Origin: Fulvia fulva
Taxonomy: Eukaryota; Ascomycota; Dothideomycetes; Mycosphaerellales; Mycosphaerellaceae
Direction of reading: 5' to 3'
Length of the DNA: 64,000 nt
Assembly: GCF_020509005.1 (NCBI RefSeq)
Contig: NC_063013.1
Span: forward strand, 4,092,001 to 4,156,000
Every line of letters starts with the position of its first letter. Position 1 is the stretch's first letter. The notes beneath the pieces are model-generated. The model ran no database searches. It was given only the letters and a program-made list of their open reading frames with translations, and was not told where the DNA came from. Shown one piece after another: positions 54,886 through 64,000 of this stretch. The translations under genes were made by a program, and so were the position numbers.

Positions 54886-55345
54886 ATGGCAGGAAAGTCA
54901 GGTAGCCATGGTTTTGTTGTCGACCTCGCCGATCCTTTCAGGTAAGCATCTATTGAAAGAACTTCAGCTTCCCTGGCGCTGATTGTGCGACAGGCTCGTG
55001 AAGGGCGGATGGGGTAACCCAAGTACGTATGGAAAGACAAGATCGCCGCAACCGCACTAAAGGCCTGGCAAGAGACCATACCGCAGAGAGGCATCGTCAC
55101 GTATGGCGTTGCGCAAAACCGTCTGAACCCAATCGCCGGCATCTGGAGAGCTGCTGTATTCAATACTTTCCGCAGAAGGGGCAGATCTTGTATTGGGGCA
55201 TACCGCTTCTGGTCGGATACTCGGCCATGCAATGGGCGATCGAGAGGTAGGAAGATCAGCTCGATGAGTCCGCCAGCTAAGACGTTGCAGGAACGAGTAT
55301 TTGAACTCGAAAGCCGGGCGAGCAGAGTATGGAGATGACCACTGA
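54886..55345 (+). pseudogene. qcr8: QCR8-like (ubiquinol-cytochrome c reductase subunit 8) gene with two apparent frameshifts
   Basis: Complex III subunit of the mitochondrial inner membrane. Exons: 54886-54941, 54994-55246 and 55291-55345, with GTAAGC..CAG and GTAGGA..CAG introns. The family features are RGIVTYGVAQNRLNPIAG, AVFNTFRR, GQILYWGIPLLVGYSAMQW (the single membrane helix) and AIERNEYLNSKAGRAEYG at the C-terminus. These segments lie in three different frames. One base appears to be missing near 55,011-55,021 (GGTAACCCAAG) and another near 55,174-55,180 (CGCAGAAGGGG), both at short homopolymers. No splice choice I tried restores the frame. It is either a decayed copy or assembly error in a working gene; the protein is essential for respiration, so a working copy must exist somewhere. 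Confidence 0.75.
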
Positions 55346-55446
55346 CGGAGTGGAGGATCAGCCGAGAGCCACTGCACTAGCAAGACATTCTCGTGCAGAC
55401 GTAGGGTAGAGGAGTCAAGCCTTCAGGTTGACCAAGGAGAATGTTT

Positions 55447-57339
55447 TCATCCACATACTACCCCATCTCGGGGTATCTCGGTCTGCTCTTTCGTGATGTC
55501 GCTGGCATTGGCCGTGGTGGCCTTGCTGTCGGGATCGTTAACGACCTCAATCTTCCCCTCGGCAGGCACACCGGCCTTCTCCTTCTCAGCTTGCTGTGCC
55601 TCGAGCTTCGCCTTCTCCTTCTTACTGAGCGACAAGCTGCCCTTCTCGAGAGCTTCTTGTGGTAGAGGTCGAACATAGGCCTGACACACCCAGAACGGAC
55701 GTTTACATCTCCGTACAGCTTCCGTACTAGAGAGCTGCGGATCTGTTGCTTCTTGCTCTTCCGGATCGGGGTACTCGTACTTCGATGGGTCTTTCTCGTA
55801 ATCAAGTAGGCCTACTTTGACGGCTCTCTCGGTAAGCACAAGCACGTTCTCGTACGCTTCGATATCGCCAGATCGCGAGCGTGCAAGTGCGTCGCGCACA
55901 TCATGATGGTCGTTCACTAGCGACCGAAGGATGTGGAAGCAATGTGGCTGCATTGCTGTGAAGTTCGGGTCGTTGCTCCTCTCCGGCTTGGGCTTCTTAG
56001 TGCCATTCTGCTTCTGGTTCACCCTCTCGGCTTTCTTTTGGCTTTTGCTCTTTCTACCATTCTCCAGCTTCTGCTTTTTTGCCGAAGAGTCCTGATGCTC
56101 CTCGTTGTCTTCTTCCCGCTCGCGCTTTTGACCGTCCGATCTCGTAGGCTCCTGCTGCTCTTCTTCTGACACGGGATCGGAGGGGACAAAGAGCGGCTTT
56201 CTGACCGGCGGCTCTTGACGAAGAACATATTTATGGATGATGTCCAAATACCTCCTAAGTACAGCGTCGGCTCGATACCCACCTTTGCCATCTTGACCTC
56301 GCCAATACTCGCACCCTTCTGCGCCAACCGGAGGTGGTGGAGCAAATATCGATGGATCGTAAAGATTACCCTCTGCACTCATGACGGCATCCGCGCCTGT
56401 GGCATTGAGACATTTCTGCAGATCTCCATACTGCAGGATGTTACCATTCGCGAACATGACTGTATCAGACGGCAACTGCTCCCTCAGATATCGAAGCACG
56501 GTCCAATCTGCCAAACCAGTATTATGCCCCTTCTGATGCCTCTGCCTGCCATGAACCGTGATAATACTGGCACCCGCACTGAGGATCATCTTTGCATACT
56601 CCAACGTCTTCTCCTTTGTCTCTTGAATCCGGAACTTTGCTGTTACGGGTATATCGAGCTCTTTATGCAGTTTGTTGATCAGCTTGTAAATTAGATCCCA
56701 ATCTTCCTGCAAAAATGCTCCATAGTGCCCTCTCTTCGCTATACCCTGCGGACAGCCTAGATTCAGATCCACCGCATCACAGTACGGCTGTACCAATTTC
56801 GCTGCCTGTAGGAACACATCCGGCTCGTTCGCGCAGAACTGCACGAACAGTGGGCGATCGATCTGCGGGTTGCCGTCTAGGTACACGTCGTCTTCGGTGA
56901 AGCTTTTCGCATGCTCGCTGTCGCCCGGACTCGATATCGCAAGCGGCGGCTTGAGTGGCTGGAAACTGTTCACGCGGTATTTCGGACCTTCTGCGAACAG
57001 TTTTGCGTGGAGCATGGGAGAGTATGCCAGGATGGAGGTGCGATGGTCGGGAGGTAGGAACGAGCGCGTGAGCATCCGCCATGCGAACTCGGACTGCTCG
57101 ACCATGGGTGCTATTACATGCTTGGGTGAGCCGATGCTCTCGTAGAATGCTCGGCCGTGTAGTTTGGGAGCCATGGTGGAATATGTCTGTGTCGGTAATG
57201 ATGCTGGGATCAGATGAGGTCGTAGAGCTTTATCAATCAGTAGTCTCCATCTGGAACATGCAAAGACTCGCGACATGCACGCTCTGCAACATATGCCACC
57301 GATGTGATGTTCAATGTATGTGGGAGTGAGAAATGTCAT
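55447..57339 (-). CDS. dus1: tRNA-dihydrouridine synthase DUS1, 575 aa from the likely start (630 aa from the first ATG)
   Basis: FMN enzyme that reduces uridines of the tRNA D-loop (positions 16/17) with NADPH. Motifs follow the Dus1 order: VIAPMVEQSEFAWRML for flavin binding, LNLGCPQGIAKRGHYGAFL with the catalytic Cys, VTAKFRIQE, ITVHGRQRHQKG and FANGNI...GADAVMSAEG. A long Lys/Glu-rich extension (about residues 390-450 from the second ATG) and a C-terminal domain with CKRPFWVCQAYVRP follow. It is a single exon. The ATG at 57174 (MAPKLHGRAF) starts close to the conserved core. An in-frame ATG at 57339 would add 55 residues rich in Arg, Cys and Ser. The gene is intact although both neighbours are broken. 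Confidence 0.92.
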   Translation of the reverse strand: MTFLTPTYIEHHIGGICCRACMSRVFACSRWRLLIDKALRPHLIPASLPTQTYSTMAPKLHGRAFYESIGSPKHVIAPMVEQSEFAWRMLTRSFLPPDHRTSILAYSPMLHAKLFAEGPKYRVNSFQPLKPPLAISSPGDSEHAKSFTEDDVYLDGNPQIDRPLFVQFCANEPDVFLQAAKLVQPYCDAVDLNLGCPQGIAKRGHYGAFLQEDWDLIYKLINKLHKELDIPVTAKFRIQETKEKTLEYAKMILSAGASIITVHGRQRHQKGHNTGLADWTVLRYLREQLPSDTVMFANGNILQYGDLQKCLNATGADAVMSAEGNLYDPSIFAPPPPVGAEGCEYWRGQDGKGGYRADAVLRRYLDIIHKYVLRQEPPVRKPLFVPSDPVSEEEQQEPTRSDGQKREREEDNEEHQDSSAKKQKLENGRKSKSQKKAERVNQKQNGTKKPKPERSNDPNFTAMQPHCFHILRSLVNDHHDVRDALARSRSGDIEAYENVLVLTERAVKVGLLDYEKDPSKYEYPDPEEQEATDPQLSSTEAVRRCKRPFWVCQAYVRPLPQEALEKGSLSLSKKEKAKLEAQQAEKEKAGVPAEGKIEVVNDPDSKATTANASDITKEQTEIPRDGVVCG

Positions 57340-58030
57340 TCACTTCACTTGGGGTACGAAAAATGGCTTACTCATCACGGTCGAACTTTAATCCGAGCAA
57401 TCAGAAGATGGTCGAGGGACATACATCGAATGGGAGATAGCTGCAATTGCAGCGATGTCAAGAATGAGTACTTACACCGCCCTCAAAGTCCAGTACCGCA
57501 CCTCACAAGACGCACATGTCCAAGAAAAACCACATGCCTCGAAAACATTCGTCTTCGGCAGCAGACTGCACAAACCTCGCGTCTTTAAGGCTCAGTATCT
57601 GCAACGTGACCTCGCGAAAGCAAGCTCGCAGGTACTAAGAGATATCTTCTCGAGGCCAACCCTCTTCCTTTCTCTCCACAACAAGAGCGATTGTGACTAC
57701 CACAGCCACAGTCCCTACCCGGCGGAGCAACAGGAGAGGGCGAACAAGCCCTCCCCTGTTTTGCGTTTGGTTGAGGGAGTGTGAAAGTTGTGGGCAGCAG
57801 AGTGAAGGAACCATCATCTTGTCTGCAGGGCTGTGAAGAGTGACTTGTGGCCATCAAGAGTCGAGGCAGTGACGCGCACACGCCTCCATCGGACACAATG
57901 CTCCAAGCATCGCTCTGGTGCTCCAGGCAATCGAGAGATGACTGTCCATGATGGTATGGAGGAAGCGCGCAGATGTGATGGACTTTGTCAAAAGCCCCAA
58001 ATGTCGTATCGTCGTGGCATACCGCTGGCT
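57340..58030. other. Intergenic region: DUS1 promoter side and 3' flank of the ABCC pseudogene
   Basis: Holds a 109-codon plus-strand open frame at 57455-57784 (MSRMSTYTALKVQYRTS...), divergent from DUS1, with no family that I recognise and no second supporting feature; I would not call it a gene without transcript data. The sequence is not RIP-mutated. Confidence 0.35.
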
Positions 58031-61000
58031 CTATTCCATTGATCCCACCAGACATTCCCATTTCTCGATCTTCAGATCCGTGATAACTTCCTGTATTCGA
58101 CCATCAGCCAACACGATGGCCTGATCTCTACCATCCACCAAGTATTGCTCTAGCCCAGCAAGACGATGCGCAATCATGACGACTGTGTGACCGTTGGCAG
58201 TAAACTCATCATCTAAGATGCGGTAGATAGTCCTCTCCGTATTAGCATTCAAAGACGATGTGATCTCGTCCAGGAGAACAACCGGCCTCGATCCAGTCTG
58301 CCTTCGTAGAACTCTCGCCTTGACAAGAGCCCGACATAGCGCAAAAAGCTGGCGTTGACCGGACGATAGTTCTCCAAAGTGCGAGACGTTGTGCTTGAAG
58401 ATAGATGCAGATGTGGCATCGTGTTTACTTAGGAAGTGTGGTAACAGCTCAGTTGTGGTCCAGCGCTCCCATGATGTCAGCGTCTGATGCCAGGAAGTCG
58501 GAGTCGAGATTAAGTCGCAGTGTCTCATTGTGCAGGATCAGTGGGTCTTGAGAAAGGACTATGAAAGCTCGCTGGCGCAGGGCGTTGACGTCGATGGTGT
58601 GAATGTCGATAGCATCGATGAGAACGATGTTGAGCCAGCGTTGGACACAGAGCTGGAGGAACTCTGCGCGCTGAGCATTGTCGATGGCTACGATGTTGCT
58701 TCGAGTCGCTGCGTCACACCACCCGAAGGCTCTTATCGTTTCAAGTCCTTCAACTTGGTGCAATAAGTACATTAGACGCGATGTTATTATCCGAAACAGC
58801 ATGGACGATTACCTACAGTCTCCAAGAAGTCGGAGTGGACTCTGGCCTTCGCTTCCCGCCCCAGGGAACGAAGTTGTTGAGATGTCCTGAGGTACACTTT
58901 CTGAACGGCATAGACTACCACCGCGCGAGCTAGCCGTGGTATCATGAGCCACGGCTCTGCTAGATATAGGAGTATCACCTGCATGATTAGTTTAAAGATT
59001 TCTAAGAGCATCATCGGCGCAGTCCAATCTTCTAAGCAAAAAGCTGCTCACGCGTGCAGACGCTCTGGATCGCCGCTGGCAAATGTTTATCGATGACTTG
59101 AATGTCGTGGCTGAACAGATGCAAAGTTGACCCGTTGTCGGTGTCGGAGAAGAAGGCTAATGGTGCACTGCCACATCTTCGGCATGGTGATAACGTTGCG
59201 AGGCTCAAGTGCCGCAAGTACATACCTCGATACAATATCCAAGAGACGTTGATGAAGTCGCAATCCTGACTGAGGAGCGATTAGAATGATGACTGACCAC
59301 ATCTGGCTGCTGGTGCAGGCCCATGATAGAATCGAGGTTAGAGCATAGCCAGTAACGTAAATGGTGGAGTGTCTGCCTTCCGATTGCGTCCACAGTCGCA
59401 GCCAGTATTGTGGAATGGTGATGCAGACAGCATAGACCGCTGTGCTGAATAGAAAGTAGCCTCGATGAGCGGCCGATATTGCAACAGCACAATAGCATCA
59501 ACAGTCGGCGCTAATACGCACAGTAGAGAGCAGAATATCCTAAGGGTCGTGTCTGATCTTCCTGTTGTCGAACCTCCATCGTCGTATGTTCCAGCTTAGC
59601 GGTCATTGAGATCAAATCTGGTCTACTTTCGCCACCTTTGCTGGCATTGGACGGAGAAAACTTTGCCACAGCTGCTACCTTTGTGCCGATCATACTCCAA
59701 GGTCCCTGATAGTCGATTCTGCCATGTCCAAGAACCACGACTTCATCTGCGTGCTCGAAAAACTGATCTGAATGCACATTAGCCGACGACGTACTCAACG
59801 CGAATGCGGAACACTTGCATGCATTTGAGACGAGCAAGACTGTGCTGTTCATCCGACGAAGTAGCCCGTTGGGCCCACAAAGGTTCTGATACACCGTCTG
59901 CTCAGTCCCGCCGTCCAAGCCGCTGAAACAGTCGTCCAGCAAAAGCACACCACATTCTGCGAAAATTGCTCTGGCGAGGGCCTCTCTTCGTTAGTCTACT
60001 TCCGCAAGATGATGGGATCCACCTTGACCCACCACTCTCTGTCTTTGACCTCCAGATAAGTCGAGCCCTCTACTGCCAACTGATGTCTTGTCTCCGCGTG
60101 GAAGTGCGACAAAGTCGTGCTCGAGACAACACGCTGTGGTAACAGTATCATACCATGCTTCTGACCTCGAATCCCGAACTTCAGTGCATCCATATATGGC
60201 ATTTCGAATTGTGCCATTGGGCAACCAAGGCTGTTGAGCGCAGTACGCCATCGTCTTTGTGGAAGTGCTGATAGTGCCTGAGAGGGACTCCTCACTGCCA
60301 AGGATAGCTCGCAGCAGAGATGTCTTTCCACTGCTTGTGGGCCCAGAGATGACTGCTAATTGCCCAGCTGCTACTTGAAAATTCAAGTCGTGCAGTATGA
60401 CCGTGTCTCGGCCAATGTCCACCTGCTGGAGGGCAATGACTGCAGCCGAACTGTCATCCTTCTGCAGATCTCGTCGATGATCGTATAGGCGTGGCTTGAG
60501 GAGGAATGATTGCACTCTGTCAAATCCTGCGAGGGCGGCTATGGTTCGAGGCAGAATGGTCATGATCATGTTGACCGGATGAGTGATCATGCTTAGAATA
60601 GCAGTGGTCGAGGATGCAGCGGCCATGTTCAAATGGTCTCCACGCATCTTGGTGACCATCGCGTAGATGATGAGGGTGATGGCTGGCGAGAATATTCCCA
60701 AAGCATTCGCTGCAATGGTGTCAGCACTCAAGGTCGACCTCACAGCGGCCACGACGCACCAGATGCATCGTAGTAGACCATGACCCATCGAAGTTTGGAA
60801 GCGGCAAGCAGCTCTGCTTCACGAAGCTCAGTGATGCGATGGCTCATGCTGGACTGAAAGCCGAGCATTTTCATCGTCTCATGGACCCAACATCGAGGCT
60901 GTCGCTCCTATTCGGCGCTGAGTGGCCTCATTCCAAGCCTTCTGATACGGCTGTAGACGACTTGCCACGAAGCGGCTGACATAAGAACAGACTACAAACA

Positions 61001-61730
61001 CCACTAGCGTACTCCGGTCTCGAATGGGTCACGATCTCGGCTCACAGTAAATGAGAACCAAAGGTAGAGGCCATATCCACCCGACCCCCCTAGCCAACAG
61101 CACGATCCCAATACACACTTCAAGCGCCTGAGTCAAGTCTCGTGAACCATCTCCCCGATGGTTACCAGGATCTCTATGTCGGTATTTATCAGTGTGGTGA
61201 CCTCGCCGTCGTCGCAAGTAGTGCCTGGTGTCGTGAGCACTTTGTCGTGAACTCGTCCTACCAGGGCACTGTTGGTCATCAGTCTCAGTCTGTTGAGACG
61301 ACCGTGGTAGACGGCGGTCGATATCTGTGATAGTGAGTCAATCAAACTTTGTAGCGCAAGGAGAGAGTGCCGACAATACCGCAAGTCCAGGGTATGTTAC
61401 AGCGAACAAGATCAGCCAGGTGCCAACATTTTGCTTGTCGTCTGTCAGGCTCGTTTTGACATATCTAATGGATTGTTGTTTGAGGATCGGCTGGTAGTAG
61501 CGAAAGGCTGTCAAGAATAGTCGTGGTATGATGGCCGCAAAAAAACGCTCTCTCAAGCACCTGCTCAAAGTTATGAGTAACGTCCTACCTGTCTCTGGCT
61601 TACCTGCTCGTCGTCAGTTAGGGCAGATATCAGGGGCCAAGGCAAGTGTGTGAACCTCGCTGAGCCCAAGATTGTAGCATGGCATGTCGAGTGAATATCG
61701 GCATCATGCTGCGACTTACCTCAGCGAGCT
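58031..61730 (-). pseudogene. Decayed ABCC (MRP-type) ABC transporter lacking the NBD2 Walker A region
   Basis: Minus-strand fragments follow the ABCC order. TMD1: AAIIPRLFLTAFRYYQP, GRLNRLRLMTNSALVG, FVASRLQPYQKAWNEATQRR. NBD1: GPTSSGKTS, LSGGQRQRV, LARAIFAECGVLLLDD. TMD2: YWLRLWTQSEG, APLAFFSDTDNGSTLHLFS, ETIRAFGW. NBD2: IHTIDVNALRQRAF, LSSGQRQLFALCRAL, VVLLDEITSSLN, MIAHRLAG. Several breaks are plausible introns, for example 61325-61379. Others are not: an extra T in a 7-T run at about 61,540, a lost base near 61,150 (HET/TQALEV), a shift near 60,880, and a shift after DIMGALDHN near 58,450. Between CVQRWLNIVL and IDAIDIHTID about 180 residues, including Walker A of NBD2, are missing in frame. 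The N-terminal membrane domain is absent, cut near the repeat edge. Confidence 0.85.
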
Positions 61731-62089
61731 CAGGCGTTTCGCGAAGGCTCGGCTATTTGCGTCGTGCCGACGTTAATAACTTCAAGCGAAAGCCGGTGAC
61801 TTCCGACTAATAAGCGGTCGTTCCTCCCTAGCGAGCCTTAGCGAAGCGCCTAAGATCAAATAGGACCGAATTTAGTAAATCCGATTAAGAATCCTAATAC
61901 TATTATATTATATAGATATAGGTTGATCACCGAATCGGGTTCATCGATCTCTACGCCAAAACAAGACACATTCGAAAGCTCTCATCAAGGCCATTCTAAC
62001 GATATACAAAGCAGGCCACTACCCCTAGGACTAAGGGAGTTCTACCTTATTTAATCTAGACAGCTTGAAGCTCTCTTCACCCTGTTTCT
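61731..62089. other. Edge of the second RIP-mutated tract
   Basis: Between about 61,790 and 61,920 the sequence turns TA-rich and CpA-poor. A patch at 61,920-62,010 keeps normal CpA content, then mutated DNA resumes. No gene recognised. Confidence 0.4.
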
Positions 62090-64000
62090 TTAGCTCCAAA
62101 CGCCGCGGAGGTGCCTAGCTACATTAGGCAACTCCTAGGCAATGGCAGCCCAGGCTACGGCACTAACGGCGCCTACGGCCCTATAGGCGAAGCCCCCCTA
62201 AGACAACTAGTAGCAACTTATAGAGGACGCAAAAAGTATAGAAACTAACGATCAGCTCCCTTACCGGTCTCTATAGGTAATAATCACTTAGCTACGTACG
62301 GCGCTTGTACTGTCGTATCACCGAGGGCAATAAGAAATGAGGACGACGTCCTAGGCGATTAGTAAGGCCACCCGGAATCAACACCCCTATAGCTAGGCAT
62401 CGGTCGCGGCATCGATACTAGGCCCCCGCCTAACGCACGATATAGTTACGATCCGTATTGTAGCAAAGGAAGACTAGGCCGAAGTTGCGAAGCTATCGAA
62501 CAAGGAGCTCGCCTAACGAATTAACTAACTAGGGGTGGTCGTAGTGAACTAATAGTCTAACGGCACTCTATAGATCTATACTAGCTCTACTACTACTAGG
62601 AGGCACCTAGAGGCACAGCTATAGTGGGCATCTAAGGTTGCGGTATTAGCGAAGGTCTTAACGAAACAATTCACGATCCTAGTCTACGACATACCTAAGG
62701 AGTTTGACCTAACTAACTAGGGTCACCTACGCGCTCTCTAAGAGGACAACCCGGTCACTCTTAACTCTCCAATCTAGAAGGCGACTTGGCTCTATAGGAA
62801 ATGGCTAGAAGGCAAGAAGGCCTCGGCGCTAATAGTATAGCTATAAGACGCGAAAGCGGCGGATCTAGCGATAGAACAAGGCCTAGTCTAGTAATATAGC
62901 CTTAAGACAGTAGAAAAGTACTCCTTATCCTTTCGTGTCCTCTAATGCTTCAAATGCTAATAGTATAGACACCAAACCTATACGTGCACAAATAAGTAGG
63001 CCTGCTCGAACTATGTAGGAGACTATATGTCTAGGGACTATATATCGACTACGAGACGGTACGCGAACTGTCCGGGGCACTACCTATCGTATAGTGCGGA
63101 ATGCCTATAGCGGAAACTAGCGAAAAACAAGGTAATCACAAACAGAACCGTCGCCCTAAGATTCTACGGCGACCGTAAGGCTAGCCTATACCGGAACTAA
63201 CTAGCGGCGGTCGGGCATAAGCGCCCTAGGGCCGAGAACGATATAAAGGATACGCAACCTAGGGCGTACGGGAGGCCACGTGCTCTACTAGCTACGGCGA
63301 GGGAAACTAACTAGGCCCGGCTCCCCTTTAGTATATAGCCGATAGGCGTAGACTAGGACGTATAGGGTAGTAGGACACAGGACGATATAGAGGAAATGAT
63401 TGTCGATACTAATAACTAGCCTCGACACGCTTAGCATCATCTAGTATAACGTCAACTATAGTAAGGATATAGTCTAGAACCATTTCCTATACGAGGCGGA
63501 CCCGCGCGTCTACTACGTCCTTGTAATCTAGGAGCTATAGATTAACCCGCACTATAAGAGACTAACGACCTACAAGTCACTAGGCTATACGACATACCTA
63601 CGAGGCGACGGTAGACCCCGTACGTGCTTCTATGTTAGCAAGGACATACTAGAATCCGACTAGGAGGTAGTGTACTACGTAGACGAAGAAGGCGGGGGCG
63701 ATATTACCTCCCTCTACGTAGGTAGTACCTAGATACACAACCTATATATACAACCGCTAGCCTCGAGGTCTAGCCGCGACCTAGGGGTCTACAGACACCT
63801 AGACAGTACGCTTAAGAGACAAGGGTGCCACATCGTAGTAGGAGACTTCAATATACACTACCCTTCCTAGGAAAGCCTTATATAGCCGCACCCTATAGCC
63901 GACGAAGTACTCGACTTGATAGCGAGTAACGCAATTGCCCTTAATACCCCGAAGGACCTAGGTACCTAGAAGAGAGGGGGACTCTAAGGCACGATCGACC
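62090..64000 (+). mobile_element. RIP-mutated Tad-like LINE, 5' part (ORF1 and endonuclease), runs off the right edge
   Basis: Plus-strand translation gives an ORF1-like region (about 62.1-63.4 kb) with degraded CCHC zinc-knuckle sequence near 62.93-63.12 kb. An apurinic-type endonuclease follows from about 63.4 kb: VIQELQINPHYKRL, TCFYVSKDI, VVGDFNIHYPS near 63,840-63,870 and a GTID motif at the very end. Stops of the CAG-to-TAG kind are frequent. The reverse transcriptase would follow beyond the window. The endonuclease differs from that of the young LINE at 39.6 kb. Confidence 0.8.

Noticed and set aside
55150..55190. An intron to explain the frame change in QCR8
   Set aside because: The only acceptor (CCGCAG) would remove the conserved AVFNTFRR segment, and no suitable donor gives the correct phase; a lost base fits better.
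54666..55232. 188-codon minus-strand open frame
   Set aside because: It overlaps the QCR8-like exons, whose family motifs and splice sites lie on the plus strand.
57455..57784. 109-codon plus-strand open frame divergent from DUS1
   Set aside because: It has an ATG but no recognisable family, intron or conserved feature; kept only as a note in the intergenic entry.
59985..60035. Stop codon within NBD1 of the ABCC relic as a disabling mutation
   Set aside because: A 49-nt segment with GTGGGT donor, CTAAC and AG acceptor can be removed to give RQRV-ALARAIF exactly, so this is probably an intron.

Overview
The window comes from a filamentous ascomycete (Pezizomycotina, probably a Dothideomycete, though I cannot fix the species). 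The genes carry short spliceosomal introns of about 50-120 nt (one of 377 nt) with GT..AG ends and CTAAC/CTGAC branch sites. The repeats carry the signature of repeat-induced point mutation (RIP), and a Su(z)12-type Polycomb gene is present. I see no rRNA, tRNA, CRISPR or bacterial feature.

Region 1 (1-22.2 kb) is an ordinary gene-dense euchromatic segment. In order it holds: the 5' part of an APC-type amino-acid/GABA permease (-), a WD40 protein (+), a SUZ12-like PRC2 subunit with a C-terminal PHD-like finger (-), the Rab1-type GTPase YPT1 (-), a WW-domain protein with a long Gly/Gln/Tyr-rich tail (-), alpha-tubulin (-), a small secretory-pathway membrane protein (+), a 120-residue tandem F-box-like protein (+), an intact ABCA-type ABC transporter of 1,595 aa (+), a GPI-anchored quinoprotein sugar dehydrogenase (-) and a small secreted CVNH-like protein (-). 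These reading frames are clean once introns are placed.

Region 2 (about 22.3-54.5 kb) is a 32-kb block of nested transposable elements with no host gene. It contains several Ty3/gypsy elements, Ty1/copia sequence in tandem and inverted arrangement, Fot1/pogo DNA transposons (one full length, one internally deleted), a mutated Tad-like LINE and a solo LTR with a perfect target-site duplication. Almost all of it is mutated CpA to TpA on both strands, so TAG/TAA stops fill the frames, while CpG is kept. Deep in the nest (39.62-42.98 kb) sits a young, 5'-truncated LINE with an open 891-codon endonuclease/reverse-transcriptase frame and the opposite composition: rich in CpA/TpG and almost without CpG (six in 2,676 bp).

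Region 3 (54.5-61.75 kb) is a small island of host sequence between repeats. It holds a QCR8-like gene with two apparent single-base frameshifts, an intact DUS1 tRNA-dihydrouridine synthase, and a decayed ABCC/MRP-type ABC transporter that has lost the Walker A part of its second nucleotide-binding domain. Region 4 (61.8 kb to the end) is again RIP-mutated and holds the 5' half (ORF1 and endonuclease) of a Tad-like LINE that runs off the window.

The genes do not form one pathway. The window's theme is a two-compartment genome: conserved housekeeping genes beside a RIP-inactivated repeat block. Its odd components are a LINE that has not been RIPed and the broken genes stranded between two repeat tracts.
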